Shown here: one piece after another, positions 35,301 to 46,420 of the stretch
Position numbering within the stretch: position 1 is the first letter of the stretch
Layout: each line of letters begins with the position of its first letter
Assembly (NCBI GenBank): GCA_964035545.1
Contig: OZ037767.1
Coordinates: 19,291,628-19,355,627 of the forward strand
DNA from: Bugula neritina
Taxonomy: Eukaryota; Bryozoa; Gymnolaemata; Cheilostomatida; Bugulidae
DNA: 64,000 nt
Reading direction: 5' to 3'
Made by a program: the position numbers and the translations under genes
The notes under the pieces: model-generated
The model's input: the letters and a program-made list of their open reading frames with translations, nothing else
What the model was told of the DNA's origin: nothing
The model's database searches: none

Positions 35301-36294
35301 TTCTTGGGGATTAACATTTTTTGTGATATAATATAATGCTAACACTATGAACGGATTTATGTTTATAACTAGTCAACTACTGTGTTGTAGATCTGTTTTG
35401 TCTCTGTTTTGAAAAAACCTGGCATAGTTATTTAGTGTAGCATTTTTAATGCGTTTAATGTAGAAGTCAGAGTTGGGGTCAATTACATGTGAATGTAATT
35501 AAAAACAATTACAATTACATGATAATTTGCCAATTACAATTACAATTACTTTTGTTCTCGCAAGAAATAAATAGAAGTTATGCAATTTCACTTCTAGGGT
35601 CCAACTAGCAGGGGCAATTTTGACAGTGCTGAACCTCCTTTGTACTCAACAGTGATACTATACCACATTGACAATTAATCTGAATTTGTTATTTAACAGT
35701 AGGCATGGTAGGAAAAGTATGAAACTTTTAGGATTTCAAAGTTTGAAGTAATTGACATGTAATTATAAAGTAATTGTAAAAATCAATTACATTAGATATG
35801 TAATTAATTACAATTACAATTACATTTTTATACATCAATTACAAATTACATTCAATTACTTGAAAAAATGTAATTAATTACAACCAATTACAATTACAAA
35901 TTACAATTACCCCAACCCTGGTAGAAGTTATGAAATAACTGGAAATGTTGTGTTCGTAGAGAGTGGAGTAATACTATTCCAAGGCCATTTGAAGTTCGGT
36001 ATAATGCGTATACTCAATCAGTTGAAGTTCTTCAAAACACGAATCAGGTGATCAACTTGATCAAGGACATCAGGGGTGAGTTTTATCATAGTTCTACTTA
36101 TTTATTTTTCTGCTCGTAAAAATTTGATCTAAAGTTTGCTTTATAAAATGATATTTTGTGTGCTGCTCTTACTGGTGAACATAATATGAGAAGACAACTC
36201 CGTGTTTCACACTCTTGTATACAGTAATGTAATCCTGTCTGGTTTTGTAGGAGATATGGACTTACTTCACAGCTCCTTATCTAAACTATCCTAA
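29322..36294 (+). CDS. PAH: Phenylalanine hydroxylase-type aromatic amino acid hydroxylase
   Basis: Tetrahydrobiopterin- and iron-dependent monooxygenase; phenylalanine to tyrosine is the likely reaction. Twelve exons: 29322-29420, 29552-29698, 30177-30387, 31117-31205, 31463-31530, 31812-32008, 32882-33017, 33532-33658, 34214-34309, 34687-34820, 35960-36075 and 36251-36294. They sum to 1464 nt (487 aa). An N-terminal ACT regulatory domain ([18 protein letters not shown]) precedes the catalytic domain. Iron ligands are His320 and His325 in HELLGH and Glu365 in FTVEFGLC, with family spacing. A short tetramerisation helix ends the protein (LHSSLSKLS). Similarity is closest to phenylalanine hydroxylase by recall, but substrate choice among the three hydroxylases is not proven. 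The stop overlaps an AATAAA (36293-36298). Confidence 0.95.
32054..32575 (+). mobile_element. hAT-type MITE, copy 1 (hydroxylase intron 6)
   Basis: 522 bp with terminal inverted repeats CAGGGTTGGGGT and ACCCCAACCCTG. Flanked by the perfect 8-bp duplication ATGTCTAA (32046-32053, 32576-32583). Subterminal arrays of GTAATTGTAATTAATTACAT fill both ends around a unique core. There is no ORF, so it is non-autonomous. TIR shape and 8-bp duplication point to the hAT superfamily. Confidence 0.92.
33167..33355 (+). mobile_element. tRNA-derived SINE in hydroxylase intron 7
   Basis: The tRNA-like head starts near GCAGCCATGGTCTAAGGG and has a B box GGTTTGAACCCC. A unique body follows with AGAAAGGGCATCCAATC and CCTGCGCCACATAGG, typical of an invertebrate tRNA-SINE. 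The 3' end is not sharply defined. Confidence 0.65.
33700..34213 (+). repeat. 21-bp acceptor minisatellite, hydroxylase intron 8
   Basis: 24 tandem units of TATTACTTGGTGTTAGTACAG with drift; some have a 23-bp form. Every unit ends in AG. The last unit ends TTGAAG and is the real 3' splice site before exon 34214-34309. Confidence 0.92.
35468..35920 (-). mobile_element. hAT-type MITE, copy 2 (hydroxylase intron 10)
   Basis: 453 bp, reverse orientation of copy 1. It has the same core, the outer repeat CAGAGTTGGGGT (one change) and a perfect CCCCAACCCTG end. Flanked by the 8-bp duplication GTAGAAGT (35460-35467, 35921-35928). Confidence 0.92.
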
Positions 36295-37448
36295 TAAACC
36301 AATAAGGTTTATTGCTTTACGACTAAGGTCACACTTGTGCATGCATACTACTACTACATACTACCTTACACTGATACAATTCTCCTTGTTTTGATTTTTA
36401 GTTGTTTTAGTGAGATGAACTAAATATGCAAACCACTTCGTTCCTTTTTACTTTAAATTAAAGTTGATTTCTCATCATTTCAGAATTTAATTTATCAATA
36501 AATAACCAACAATGAAGGACAATACTTGGATAGTTAGATTATAATGAAGCTATTTTAATAAATTTTAAAGGTCTTTGGTTGTCTGATCATAGATGTCTCA
36601 ATGAATTGACCTCATTTCAAAATTAACATTCTGGTGTTGTTTGCATAACTGAATTTCTACTCTTATATATATTCAATATTTTTGTCTTTTATTTTCGAGA
36701 GTTGTTAGCTCAACTTTTTACTAACCGCACAATCTCATACACAATGTGTTTTACTTTATTGGAATGTATTAATCTACTAGCATTATTCCAATGCTAACAT
36801 ACATTGAGTTTATTTTTACAGTATGATTTTTATTGTCATTATATATAAGGTGGTGGCTAAATGACGTGTATCTTGGCATACTAGAGATAATCAACTAACA
36901 GGCATTGGTAATTTGGTAATTGAATATATAAAATATATTTTTATTCTGAATTTCATAGAAATGGTGTAGATTTGTATTCATGCAGGCCAAGATGGAGAAT
37001 AACTTTATTATAATATACAATAAGGTTTTGACTAGAGAAACGATTTAAGAATTCAACAGAATCATTCTTATTTCTATATACAACTACTAGTGTTGGCACA
37101 TGCCATCAATTCTAAAAATTAATTTCGTAGATCTTGCAAAGCATTCAACCTGAGAAATAAAATATTATTTGGCCTTATCTACATCAAGTTGATTCACTAT
37201 TTCAACACTTCAAATGATCCACTGCTTTAGAGATTATTTAGTGGAGTAGCAATGAAAAATGATAACAGTTTACTTTCATAGTAAAAATAAATCCTATCAG
37301 TAAAACAACAAAATTCATAGTACTAAAATATATAACAGAATATCTTCACAAGGAATGTAAATAGAACATACAGAAGCGTTTGCTTAGAGATTACCAGCGT
37401 ACAACAGTACAAATAATATAAGAAAGTGGTAGAACATGTCTAGCAGAC
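36295..37448. other. Convergent 3' ends of hydroxylase and TMEM181
   Basis: 1.15 kb of AT-rich DNA between two converging genes. The hydroxylase poly(A) signal overlaps its stop. A TTTATT near 37006 is a candidate minus-strand signal for TMEM181. No gene seen. Confidence 0.6.
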
Positions 37449-40400
37449 TCAGTCACTGTCGGCGTCCAGGTTCCCCATGAAGTTTACACTGTAGTCTATT
37501 TTCTCATCTTTGTTTCTCCCGTATAAAACATCAGAGTCTGATTCATCGTCTGATTCGTTGAGCATACTCACTGCTGGATTGTCAGGAAACCGTGACTCTA
37601 CAAGAGGCACAACTGATGTCAAGGTCACCACAAATAGAGCTTAGGCTATCACTTTCCGCAACAAGTAGCCGTCACAAATAGTATGAGGTGAACTACCCAA
37701 ATACAATAACACTAGAGGGAACACTATTTAAAAATACCATAGTTAGTTTGTAGCTATAGCCAAGTATGACAAAAGGCATTCCACAGGTCAGCATACAGAT
37801 ATACAGAAAGCTCATCAAATACACAACATGCTGCCAAAGGCTGCCGGATGTTTACCTGAAAGTGCATTTTTACTGGGAGAGTACACGTACGCCATAGCGT
37901 AGAGGGAAAAGTTCATCAAACCATACAGAGATAAAAACTCCGCAGCACTCCCATAACGGGTAGATATTTCCGAGACAAAACTTTCATCCAAAATTTGAGT
38001 GCCAAACCTAAGTATTAAAATAGCGAGACTAACTGAGAAGATAACTACCATATAGACAGCAGCAAACCTCAGCCTCAGACCTAAAAGAGATACAATAACA
38101 TAGCAATAGCAACCTACACTCTACAGCATGGAGAAATGTTTGACAAATAATTCAGTATTAAATAACAATTTATTACGGTTTTAGACAATAAGCACATCAC
38201 AGATGCCACTTTAATCTCACTATTCACCACCATCTTACCATATTATATGTATAGCTTGTTTTTACAGCTAATAATTTAATTTAGTATTAGCATAATGTTA
38301 CTTTACACAATAGCCCTAAAATAGTTATTAATTTGAGAAATTCAGTCTACACTTTGCATTGAGTTTAAAATTAATTCACCAATCAATATGGGACTCAACT
38401 TGACACACCTATTACAAGATACAACAGTGTGTAGTATGCTTACAGACAGCGTTGTCAAGTTATTCAGGTGAAGGATAGCGTAGATTATAACCAGAATGAT
38501 GTATGACTCACCAAAATATGCCACATTCCTCAGTTCAATGAACGCAGTGATGAACAGATAGCATAGGAAGAGTGTGTAAAGCCCTGCCAGGACAAACAGC
38601 ACGACCTTTAACCCCTGTCAGATAGCAAACCATAACTATATCCACATCCTTCTTATAACAAAACAAACATACGGCATGCTTCCCCTCTCCATTCTCCCCT
38701 CATTATTGGCTCTAGCATTAGCTTTTTGTTGGAAAATGTTGTGAAAAAGAGATTATCTCTCCATACAACCAGAGTAGAAGCATATTGAGAAGTATTACAT
38801 CTTACTAACATACAATTGGTCTGTATCATAGCGAAGCTCACCATGAAATTGACAGTGTCCACTCGGTAGTTGTAGGTAGGGTCAGTTCGCTCATTCACTG
38901 CTTGCCATGTGGACAGCACGACAGCGATCAGCCAGATTAGACACACCAGCAGTATCTTTGGCAGGTAAAACCTAACAAAGCTGCGTTTAACCTGCAATAA
39001 AGGAAAAAGTTGATAAATAAAATACACTAATATATTTACTCCCTAATACTGTGATATATACAGAGATATTCGACTTACTTCTCTAATACTGTGGTATATA
39101 CAGATAACATATTTACTCCCTAATACTGTGATATATACAGAGATAATAGACTTACTTCTCTAATACTGTGGTATATACAGATAACATACTTACTTCTCTA
39201 ATACTGTGATACATACAGAGATATTCGACATACTTCTCTAATACTGTGATATATACAGAGATAATATACTTACTTCTCTAATACTGTGATATATACAGAG
39301 ATATTATACTTACTTCTCTAATACTGTGATATATACAGATAATAGACTTACTTCTCTTATACTGTGATATATACAGAGATAATATACTTACTTCTCTAAT
39401 ACTGTGATATATACAGAGATATTCGACTTACTTCTCTAATACTGTGGTATATACAGATAACATATTTACTCCCTAATACTGTGATATATACAGAGATAAT
39501 AGACTTACTTCTCTAATACTGTGGTATATACAGATAACATACTTACTTCTCTAATACTGTGATACATACAGAGATATTCGACATACTTCTCTAATACTGT
39601 GATATATACAGAGATAATATACTTACTTCTCTAATACTGTGATATATACAGAGATATTATACTTACTTCTCTAATACTGTGATATATACAGATAATAGAC
39701 TTACTTCTCTTATACTGTGATATATACAGAGATAATAGACTTACTTCTCTAATACTGTGATATATACAGAGATAATAGACTTACTTCTCTAATGCTGTGA
39801 AATATACAGAGATATTATACTTACTTCTCTAATACTGTGATATATACAGATAATAGACTTACTTCTCTTATACTGTGATATATACAGATAATAGACTTAC
39901 TTCTCTTATACTGTGATATATACAGAGATAATAGAGCAACAGAGTAGCAAGAAACGTTGCTTGGAAAATTCCATCGACCATAAATGGAGCGAAACTGGCA
40001 ACAATAAATGCCAGAGGAAACAGGGGATCTACAATAAGACAATGAAATTATAGCCAATCAGAGATCACAGATAATTTGAGTGCTACTATGATAGAATACA
40101 GAGACAACTGTGCGAGTATAGACACAAATCAGCTTAAAGATAGAATGATTGATGCAAAAAATACAGCTAGTCTGTAGTGAATGTTGCATGTTACATTCAA
40201 TAGAAGAATAGACATATGTTTTTCCCTCTTGTATATAGAAGTAATACAGGAGAACAACACTTACACACTTACTATTATATAGAAGTAATACAGGAGAACA
40301 ACACTTACACACTTACTATTATATAGAAGTAATACAGGAGAATAACACTTACACATCTACTATTATATAGAAGTAATACAGGAGAATAACATTTACACAC

Positions 40401-42385
40401 TTACTATTATATAGAAGTAATAAAGGAGAGCAACACTTACACACTTACTATTATATAGAAGTAATACAGGAGAACAACACTTACACACTTACTATTATAT
40501 AGAAGTAATAAAGGAAGGAGGATCATGACCCACTTTTGTTCGATTGACCAATCATCCCAGTGATAAGGTTTTAGACTCCTCGTGTACCATATCTACAGAA
40601 CAGACGCTGTCATTCTATGCCAACAGCTTTAATTCAAATATACAACAGGAGAAAATCCATAACCTAAACTGTAAAAAACAATGAATGGATAAACTACAGC
40701 AGCAAATTGGAACCTGCAGTAACTAAGCATAAACTGCAGTAACTAAGTATAAACTGCAGTAAATAAGTATAAACTGCAGTTACTAAATATAAACTGCAGT
40801 AACTAAGTATAAACTACAGTAAATAAGTATAAACTACAGTAAATAAGTATAAACTGCAGTAAATATAACCTGGAGAAAATAGGTATAACCTGCAGAAAAT
40901 AAGTATAACCTGCAGTAAATAAGTATAACCTGCAGTGACTAAGTATAGTCTGCAGTAACTGCAGCTCAATAGACACTATTACTCACCGTAAATATAAAAG
41001 TCAAGGCCAGGAATACAGTTCTAAACCAGATCTCCACCTGTGTGAATGCAGACTTGTATGTCTTGAACTGAAAAACAAACACATCTTACGGCCTACACAC
41101 CAGTAACACCACACCTGTAGCCTATTGCTAATATACAGCACTGCTAAAGCAATAATAGTTTCAGGAATTCACAAAGTTAACAGGTTATTCTGAATGTTTT
41201 CTACTGAACAGGTATTTTGATTGCACAGTAGCAATACCTCAAGTGTAATAGACTCAAATAACTTGGTAACTTCCTCTGTGTTATCTAGCTTCACGGTGAC
41301 TTTATACTCCGAGTGGTTGATATAGCCCAGGTGTAATAACAGCAGAGAGTCGCACTTCTGCTCGAATACATGCCAAAAGGTGTAATAACTGAAGACTTAA
41401 CAGCGCATAGCAAAGCATTGGTAACTGCAAAAACTAATTGATTGGCCGAAAGTGGCTGCCATGTTCTATGGTTAGCTCAGATGTACAGTTGGAAGAGAAG
41501 TCTTAAAGTCAGCACAGTTGTGAAGGAGATGACAAGGGATTCAACAGTCTCTAATATACTAACCTCACTAGTGCACGTCAGCTGTCTGCGGTGACTCAAT
41601 GGTGGACCTGACAGCTCTGAATGCTCGTGACCTTCGCTGTCGACATGAAAGAAGTTGATCTGAGGAGTGACAGCAATATCCACAGTATCATTAGAGTCCT
41701 GGTTGGCCAACACGGGAGTAGCCAGTAGCCACAACTGTTGGTTGAGAGGAGTTAAGATGGGGGAGGTGTTCACAGACAGAACTAGGGACTGTAGAAAGAT
41801 ATTGAAACAGTCACTGAGCAGCAGTTTGTAATCAGAATGGAAAAAAACCTGAGAAGTTTGGTTAAAATTAAATAGTAGTATGGAAGTTACAAACCCCTCA
41901 CCCCGTACTCATTCTTTATCAGCTTAACATTGTGACTATCAGTGTATATGACATCAGGAGCTAAAGAAACAAACAAAATATCTATATTGCATATTTGAGT
42001 TACCTAGAGTAATATAGATGCAATATATAAACATTGCATACACACACACACGCACACACACGCGAGCGCTCACGCACACATTGTTCTAATTATTTTAAAT
42101 AAGTAATTATATGAACACTAAGCACATCTAAAAACCGCTAAATAACCAGTACCAATCACAATTATACAATTTATTTCACCAACTGCGTTTGATTACTATA
42201 CTTTAAAAAAAGTAGTGGTGAGGTACAGTGCATTGCCACATTATTGATTACTCAATAATACCTACACATTAATATGGCTACTCAGACAAACCTGCTAGTC
42301 CAGCCGTCACAGAAATTAAGAAGAAGGATATGAACACGACAAAAACTATGGCCAACCTTCTCTTTGTTAAAGTGTAAAGTTTCAT
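37449..42385 (-). CDS. TMEM181: TMEM181-like seven-transmembrane protein
   Basis: Multi-pass membrane protein of the TMEM181 (GPR178) family, related in fold to Wntless-type GOLD-7TM proteins; its precise role is poorly known. Eleven exons in gene order: 42385-42292, 41960-41902, 41788-41564, 41357-41238, 41067-40987, 40592-40493, 40028-39901, 38991-38842, 38614-38512, 38080-37856 and 37597-37449. They sum to 1434 nt (477 aa) with matching phases. The first helix follows the start (MKLYTLTKRR, then LAIVFVVFISFFLI). A lumenal domain and a C-terminal set of helices follow. Family marks: SIEQKWVMILLPLLLLYN, TWQAVNERTDPTYNYRVDT, RYGSAAEFLSLYG, YSPSKNAL and the acidic tail NPAVSMLNESDDE. Two introns are filled with repeats made from their own splice donors. 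Divergent from LATS. Confidence 0.93.
39030..39901 (-). repeat. 5' splice-site minisatellite, TMEM181 intron 7
   Basis: Exon 40028-39901 ends with codons for LCIYHSIRE followed by donor GTAAGT. That junction is itself the first of 23 tandem units of about 37-40 bp. In gene sense each contains TATATATCACAGTATTAGAG and then usually AAGTAAGT. The array runs from the exon end across most of the intron. A block of about 353 bp (from 39068) recurs from 39421, a second-order duplication. Confidence 0.93.
40228..40510 (-). repeat. 5' splice-site minisatellite, TMEM181 intron 6
   Basis: Seven copies at a strict 44-bp period, with core TATAGAAGTAATA at 40234, 40278, 40322, 40366, 40410, 40454 and 40498. 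The last is the exon 3' end itself. Most units carry the exon end TACTTCTATATAATA and donor GTAAGT in gene sense. Confidence 0.92.
40715..40960 (-). repeat. 20-bp minisatellite, TMEM181 intron 5
   Basis: About twelve drifting units of ATAAACTGCAGTAACTAAGT; in gene sense each carries TTACTGCAG. It begins a few tens of bases after the donor of exon 41067-40987. Confidence 0.85.
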
Positions 42386-42810
42386 CTGCACCCCTCTAGA
42401 ATATATTATCAGCATTTAATAACACAATATTATATGCACAATATTAAAACTAAAGATATAAATAGAAGAGTGCATTTTTCATAACATCTAAAGCAAATTA
42501 CTAGTTCATAAAAAAAGCTTATGAGACGTTAAGCTCAAAAACCAGAAATATTTATCAAATACACCCGTAACTCACGCTTCGATCTCCCTGGGCATGATTA
42601 TCTATTTACTTTGAAGCTTGCAGTAAATCACAATCTAGATTTCAGTTCTACAAAAAGACATTAGTAGCAGTTTACTGAAAACAATAAAAGCTGAGCCTCT
42701 GTAAATTTTTGAACTTGAAATGTTGATCAAGCAGTATATATATGGTTTTGCTTGAAGAGCTCATTGGGCCCAATAGATGGAAAAAGTTTAAAAACACTAT
42801 ACCCACCTAA

Positions 42811-42892
42811 TATTGTACTACTTATACTTATAGTAACTTATTATATTGTACTACTTATACTTATAGTAACTTATTATATTGCACTACTTATA
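42811..42892. repeat. 36-bp tandem repeat
   Basis: Two and a half copies of a unit containing GTACTACTTATACTTATAG and TAACTTATTATATT. Confidence 0.8.
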
Positions 42893-43266
42893 CATATGTT
42901 AGCCAAAGATTGAGATTTGAATAGTTGACTGTCTTTATCACTAGTATTATATTTATTACTATTTTAGTAACATTTCGTTAATTATAATTACATACAATTT
43001 ACCAATAGTGGGATAACTTCCTATTACAACTTTCAGCTTTATATTGATCTTCATTTTCATTTTAAGTACTTGGTATGACTATGAGAGTTACAAAGAAAAA
43101 TTACATTAATTTGAATAGATATTATAGTTCACTTAATAGTCAGCATGGGGAAACTTGAAAACTAAAATTAGACAATTTTTATTTGTTTCTGGTATGTATT
43201 GAAGATAGAATGTGATAAATTGTGATGGTTTTACACAGCAGTCTGCCTGGATGTCAAATATCAAAC

Positions 43267-43512
43267 TCAACCTAACATCTGGCACTCAAGAAAGGAATAA
43301 ACTTGACAAATATTTGAAGAAATTGTTAGGTCCTTAAAAAGGAGCCTAACAATTTCTAATACTGGCTTTGACTGGCCTGTTTGCCTTAAACTGGAACATT
43401 GCAGACACAGGGTGAGATTCAACATTACATTTCTAGAGTCGATACAAAAAGGGTTGTTCAGGTCAATGGCTGAACTAAAAGAACAAACAGTGTCATATAG
43501 ACATGCAGCCAA
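43267..43512 (-). CDS. Unrecognised 81-aa ORF, possible exon
   Basis: Minus-strand frame with mixed composition (CLYDTVCSFSSAIDLNNPFC, CLQCSSLRQTGQSKP), less biased than chance AT-rich ORFs. An acceptor-like TTATTTTAG precedes it at about 43535. I do not recognise a family. It could be an exon of an unidentified gene, a decayed gene or chance. Confidence 0.2.
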   Translation of the reverse strand: MAACLYDTVCSFSSAIDLNNPFCIDSRNVMLNLTLCLQCSSLRQTGQSKPVLEIVRLLFKDLTISSNICQVYSFLECQMLG

Positions 43513-44179
43513 CTTGGCGTTTAGTCTCTAAAATAAAATTGCAGAGATCAAAGAGTAAAGCTTCTGATGAAAATCTTGCAGAAAGATAAGCTGCAATTAA
43601 CAATTGCAATGATATATAATACAATCAACAGACGCTTGGTCTTCTGTTGTGACCAGCTAACAACTTTAAACATAACACTACAAGTCTAACATGGTAGTTT
43701 TCTACTGAGAACCATTAGATACATCAGGAGGGAATATATAGTTTGAGCAACACACTAACCACAACTGTGAAACTAATTACTAGCCTAAGAATTCACACAC
43801 TGCAGGATAAATGAAACATTTCTACAGCATTCAGAATTTTTTAGTGTTCAAAATTTTTTAAAATGGTAGAGTCAGGGGACAAAATTGAAAGACAAAATTT
43901 GAGCTCAAATTTTAGGCCATATATAAAAGAGTTTGCAAGAAAAAATAGTTGGCAGTTGGGGTACTGCGTATGCCCTGTCTTTGACTATTGGCATTGCCAA
44001 TACTTTTACTATCAAATTTAACATCATATTTAATCAACTTCAATTATCGTTCATATAAACATTTAGTTTTGCTAATTAGTATGCCCAACATTTATTTCAA
44101 TGACTAATTAAACAACTACCAATGTTATATTATAATTATATAATATTAATTATAATAGTTATTTCACTTACTAAGAGTA

Positions 44180-46420
44180 AGTCCAACAAACACAGTACCC
44201 CTCCCCCTTATACTTAGTCTTATAGTTATACTTATATTATTATTAGGCCATTTAATTTTATACTTAGTCTTATACTAATAGTGTGATTACTAATTTCAAA
44301 TAGGCTATTACTATTAGTATTGTTGCTTAAAAAATAAACTATAAGTATAAGTTATACTTATAGTGATAGTATCACTATTAGTAATACTATAACATCAACT
44401 ATAACTATAAGATTAAGTATAACTTATACTTAATCTTATACTTATAGTTATACTTATACTCAAAAACTTATAGTTTATTTTTTAAGCAACAATAGTCTAT
44501 TACTATTAGTATTAGTATTTGAAATTAGTAATCACACCTCTTCGGTCTGTTAGAATTAGTATTACTATAAAATATTATTATTATTAGTGTAACTCATAGT
44601 GATACTGAAAGCAACAACTAAAAAGAGATCAGTAGAAAAATCATAATGATAATATTAATATATAATAATCATAATGATAATCATAATGCACTGCAAAACA
44701 TCAACTTTTAGGTACAGTTCATCATACCCAAATTGTTGCAGGTAAGAAAAAAAACAAAAGTCAAATTACTAAAATTTAATTTATATTTTTGTTTGTTTTA
44801 ATATTTTTTAAAATATTTTTATAATTTATCGATAATAAAATATTTTTGCAATGTTGACTAAAAGTTGAGATGGTCTAACTGCCGTAATACTACGCGGTTT
44901 AATGGTATTTCCCACAATGCAATTCAGTAAAAATGGCAATTAAATCTCCTGATAGTGAAGCGTAGCAGCGTTACTTGTACCCATACTCCTATTGTATGGT
45001 GTAGCATTTTTAGCACGTTATTTGGCTACCACTACATTAAATTTGCCGAGAGATTGCTTTATTCACTTCAAGCAATTGATGGTACTTATACTACTACACT
45101 CAATTATAAATAATAATATACTTGAGGTTTAACTTTATTATTAATTTTAATTAATAATTATACTTTAAGTTTATTGTTATACTTATAGTTATAGTTATAC
45201 TTGTAGTTATAGCCTATATAAATATTTATAAGTAAAGGTAAAGAGTATAGGCATAGCCATAGGAGTTCTACATTCGTCTCCGACTTCGTAGACTGTTAGT
45301 GTTAAGCGTAAGTTTGTAAAATAAAAAATATTAGTAATACTAATAGTAACTAAGTAACTGTAAGACTAAGTTTATATATAAATATTAATATAATCACTGA
45401 TCAGTCAGAATTACCAATTACTACAACTAGTGAACTACAAGTACATCTTCATCTAGATCTAGTTCTACTCTAATTCTAAACTTTCAGTTTAAGTTAAACT
45501 TTAAAAGTCAAGTCATAAGTGTTGGTGCCCAAGCCAGTGGTAAACTTGAAGAAAAATTGTGATACTAATAGTGATAGTGATAATGAATTTATGATGCTCA
45601 TACTCATACTAATTCTATGCGTAAGAGTAACTAATTTTAATAGAGAGTACGACTGGGGAGTAAGAACGTAAGTCTGTCTAAGAATTTAACTAGGAATAAC
45701 GTAGGCTAAGACTGGAGACTCAGACTATCGCCATCAGTATCACCAACAGTAACACTAACAGACTAAGTCTAAATTCAAGTTCGATAAGTCAATACTACTC
45801 ATGCTGTTACTGTCAGGCAATACTGGATATGCCACTACTTTCACTTTGCTACTTGTTACTAGACTGTACACATTAGAGTACTACTATTAGGTCTAGTAAT
45901 TGAGTAGTAGTACTAGTAGTAGTTCTGGTAGTAGTAGTACTCTAGTAGTTCTAAGTTGTATTACATGTACTAGTACTACTACTAGCCACTACTACTGCTC
46001 CGTCTACTCTCAGTGCCCCCAGTCAAACTCAATTTAAATTATAATAGTATTAGTAATAATCATTATTAGTAATCACAATGTTAAACTTAATGATAATCAT
46101 AATTTTACAGACACAGTTATTTACTCATCACCCATTAGTTAATGGTTAGTACTATTGCTTGTAGAATCAAATACTCAACTGGAACTATATGTAGTTTTAC
46201 AATCACTATGACTATCAATATGATAACCAGTCATGATCTAGTAGTCGTAGTAGATCTGCAAGTAGATTAAGATCATAATAGGGTAATGGTTATCATTGAA
46301 TTATGATCAATATTATTATCATTATAATTATTGACTATTGCATTATACTGAGCATTACTTGTTACTATGATGGTAACCTGTAATTACCAGTATCATAACT
46401 ATAACTGCAAGGCTTATGAA
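44180..46420. repeat. Hexamer islands in the TMEM181-LATS spacer
   Basis: Repeated TATAGT, ATTAGT, TACTTA and AGTACT words in many short patches, broken by ordinary AT-rich DNA. Same style as the islands near other gene starts. Confidence 0.6.
44281..44537. repeat. 257-bp palindrome (foldback element)
   Basis: Left arm begins GTGTGATTACTAATTTCAAA and right arm ends with its inverse, TTTGAAATTAGTAATCACAC. Inner parts also mirror (TTGCTTAAAAAATAAACTAT). Arms are about 90 bp with small differences around an AT-rich centre that itself folds back. I see no certain target duplication. Confidence 0.85.
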
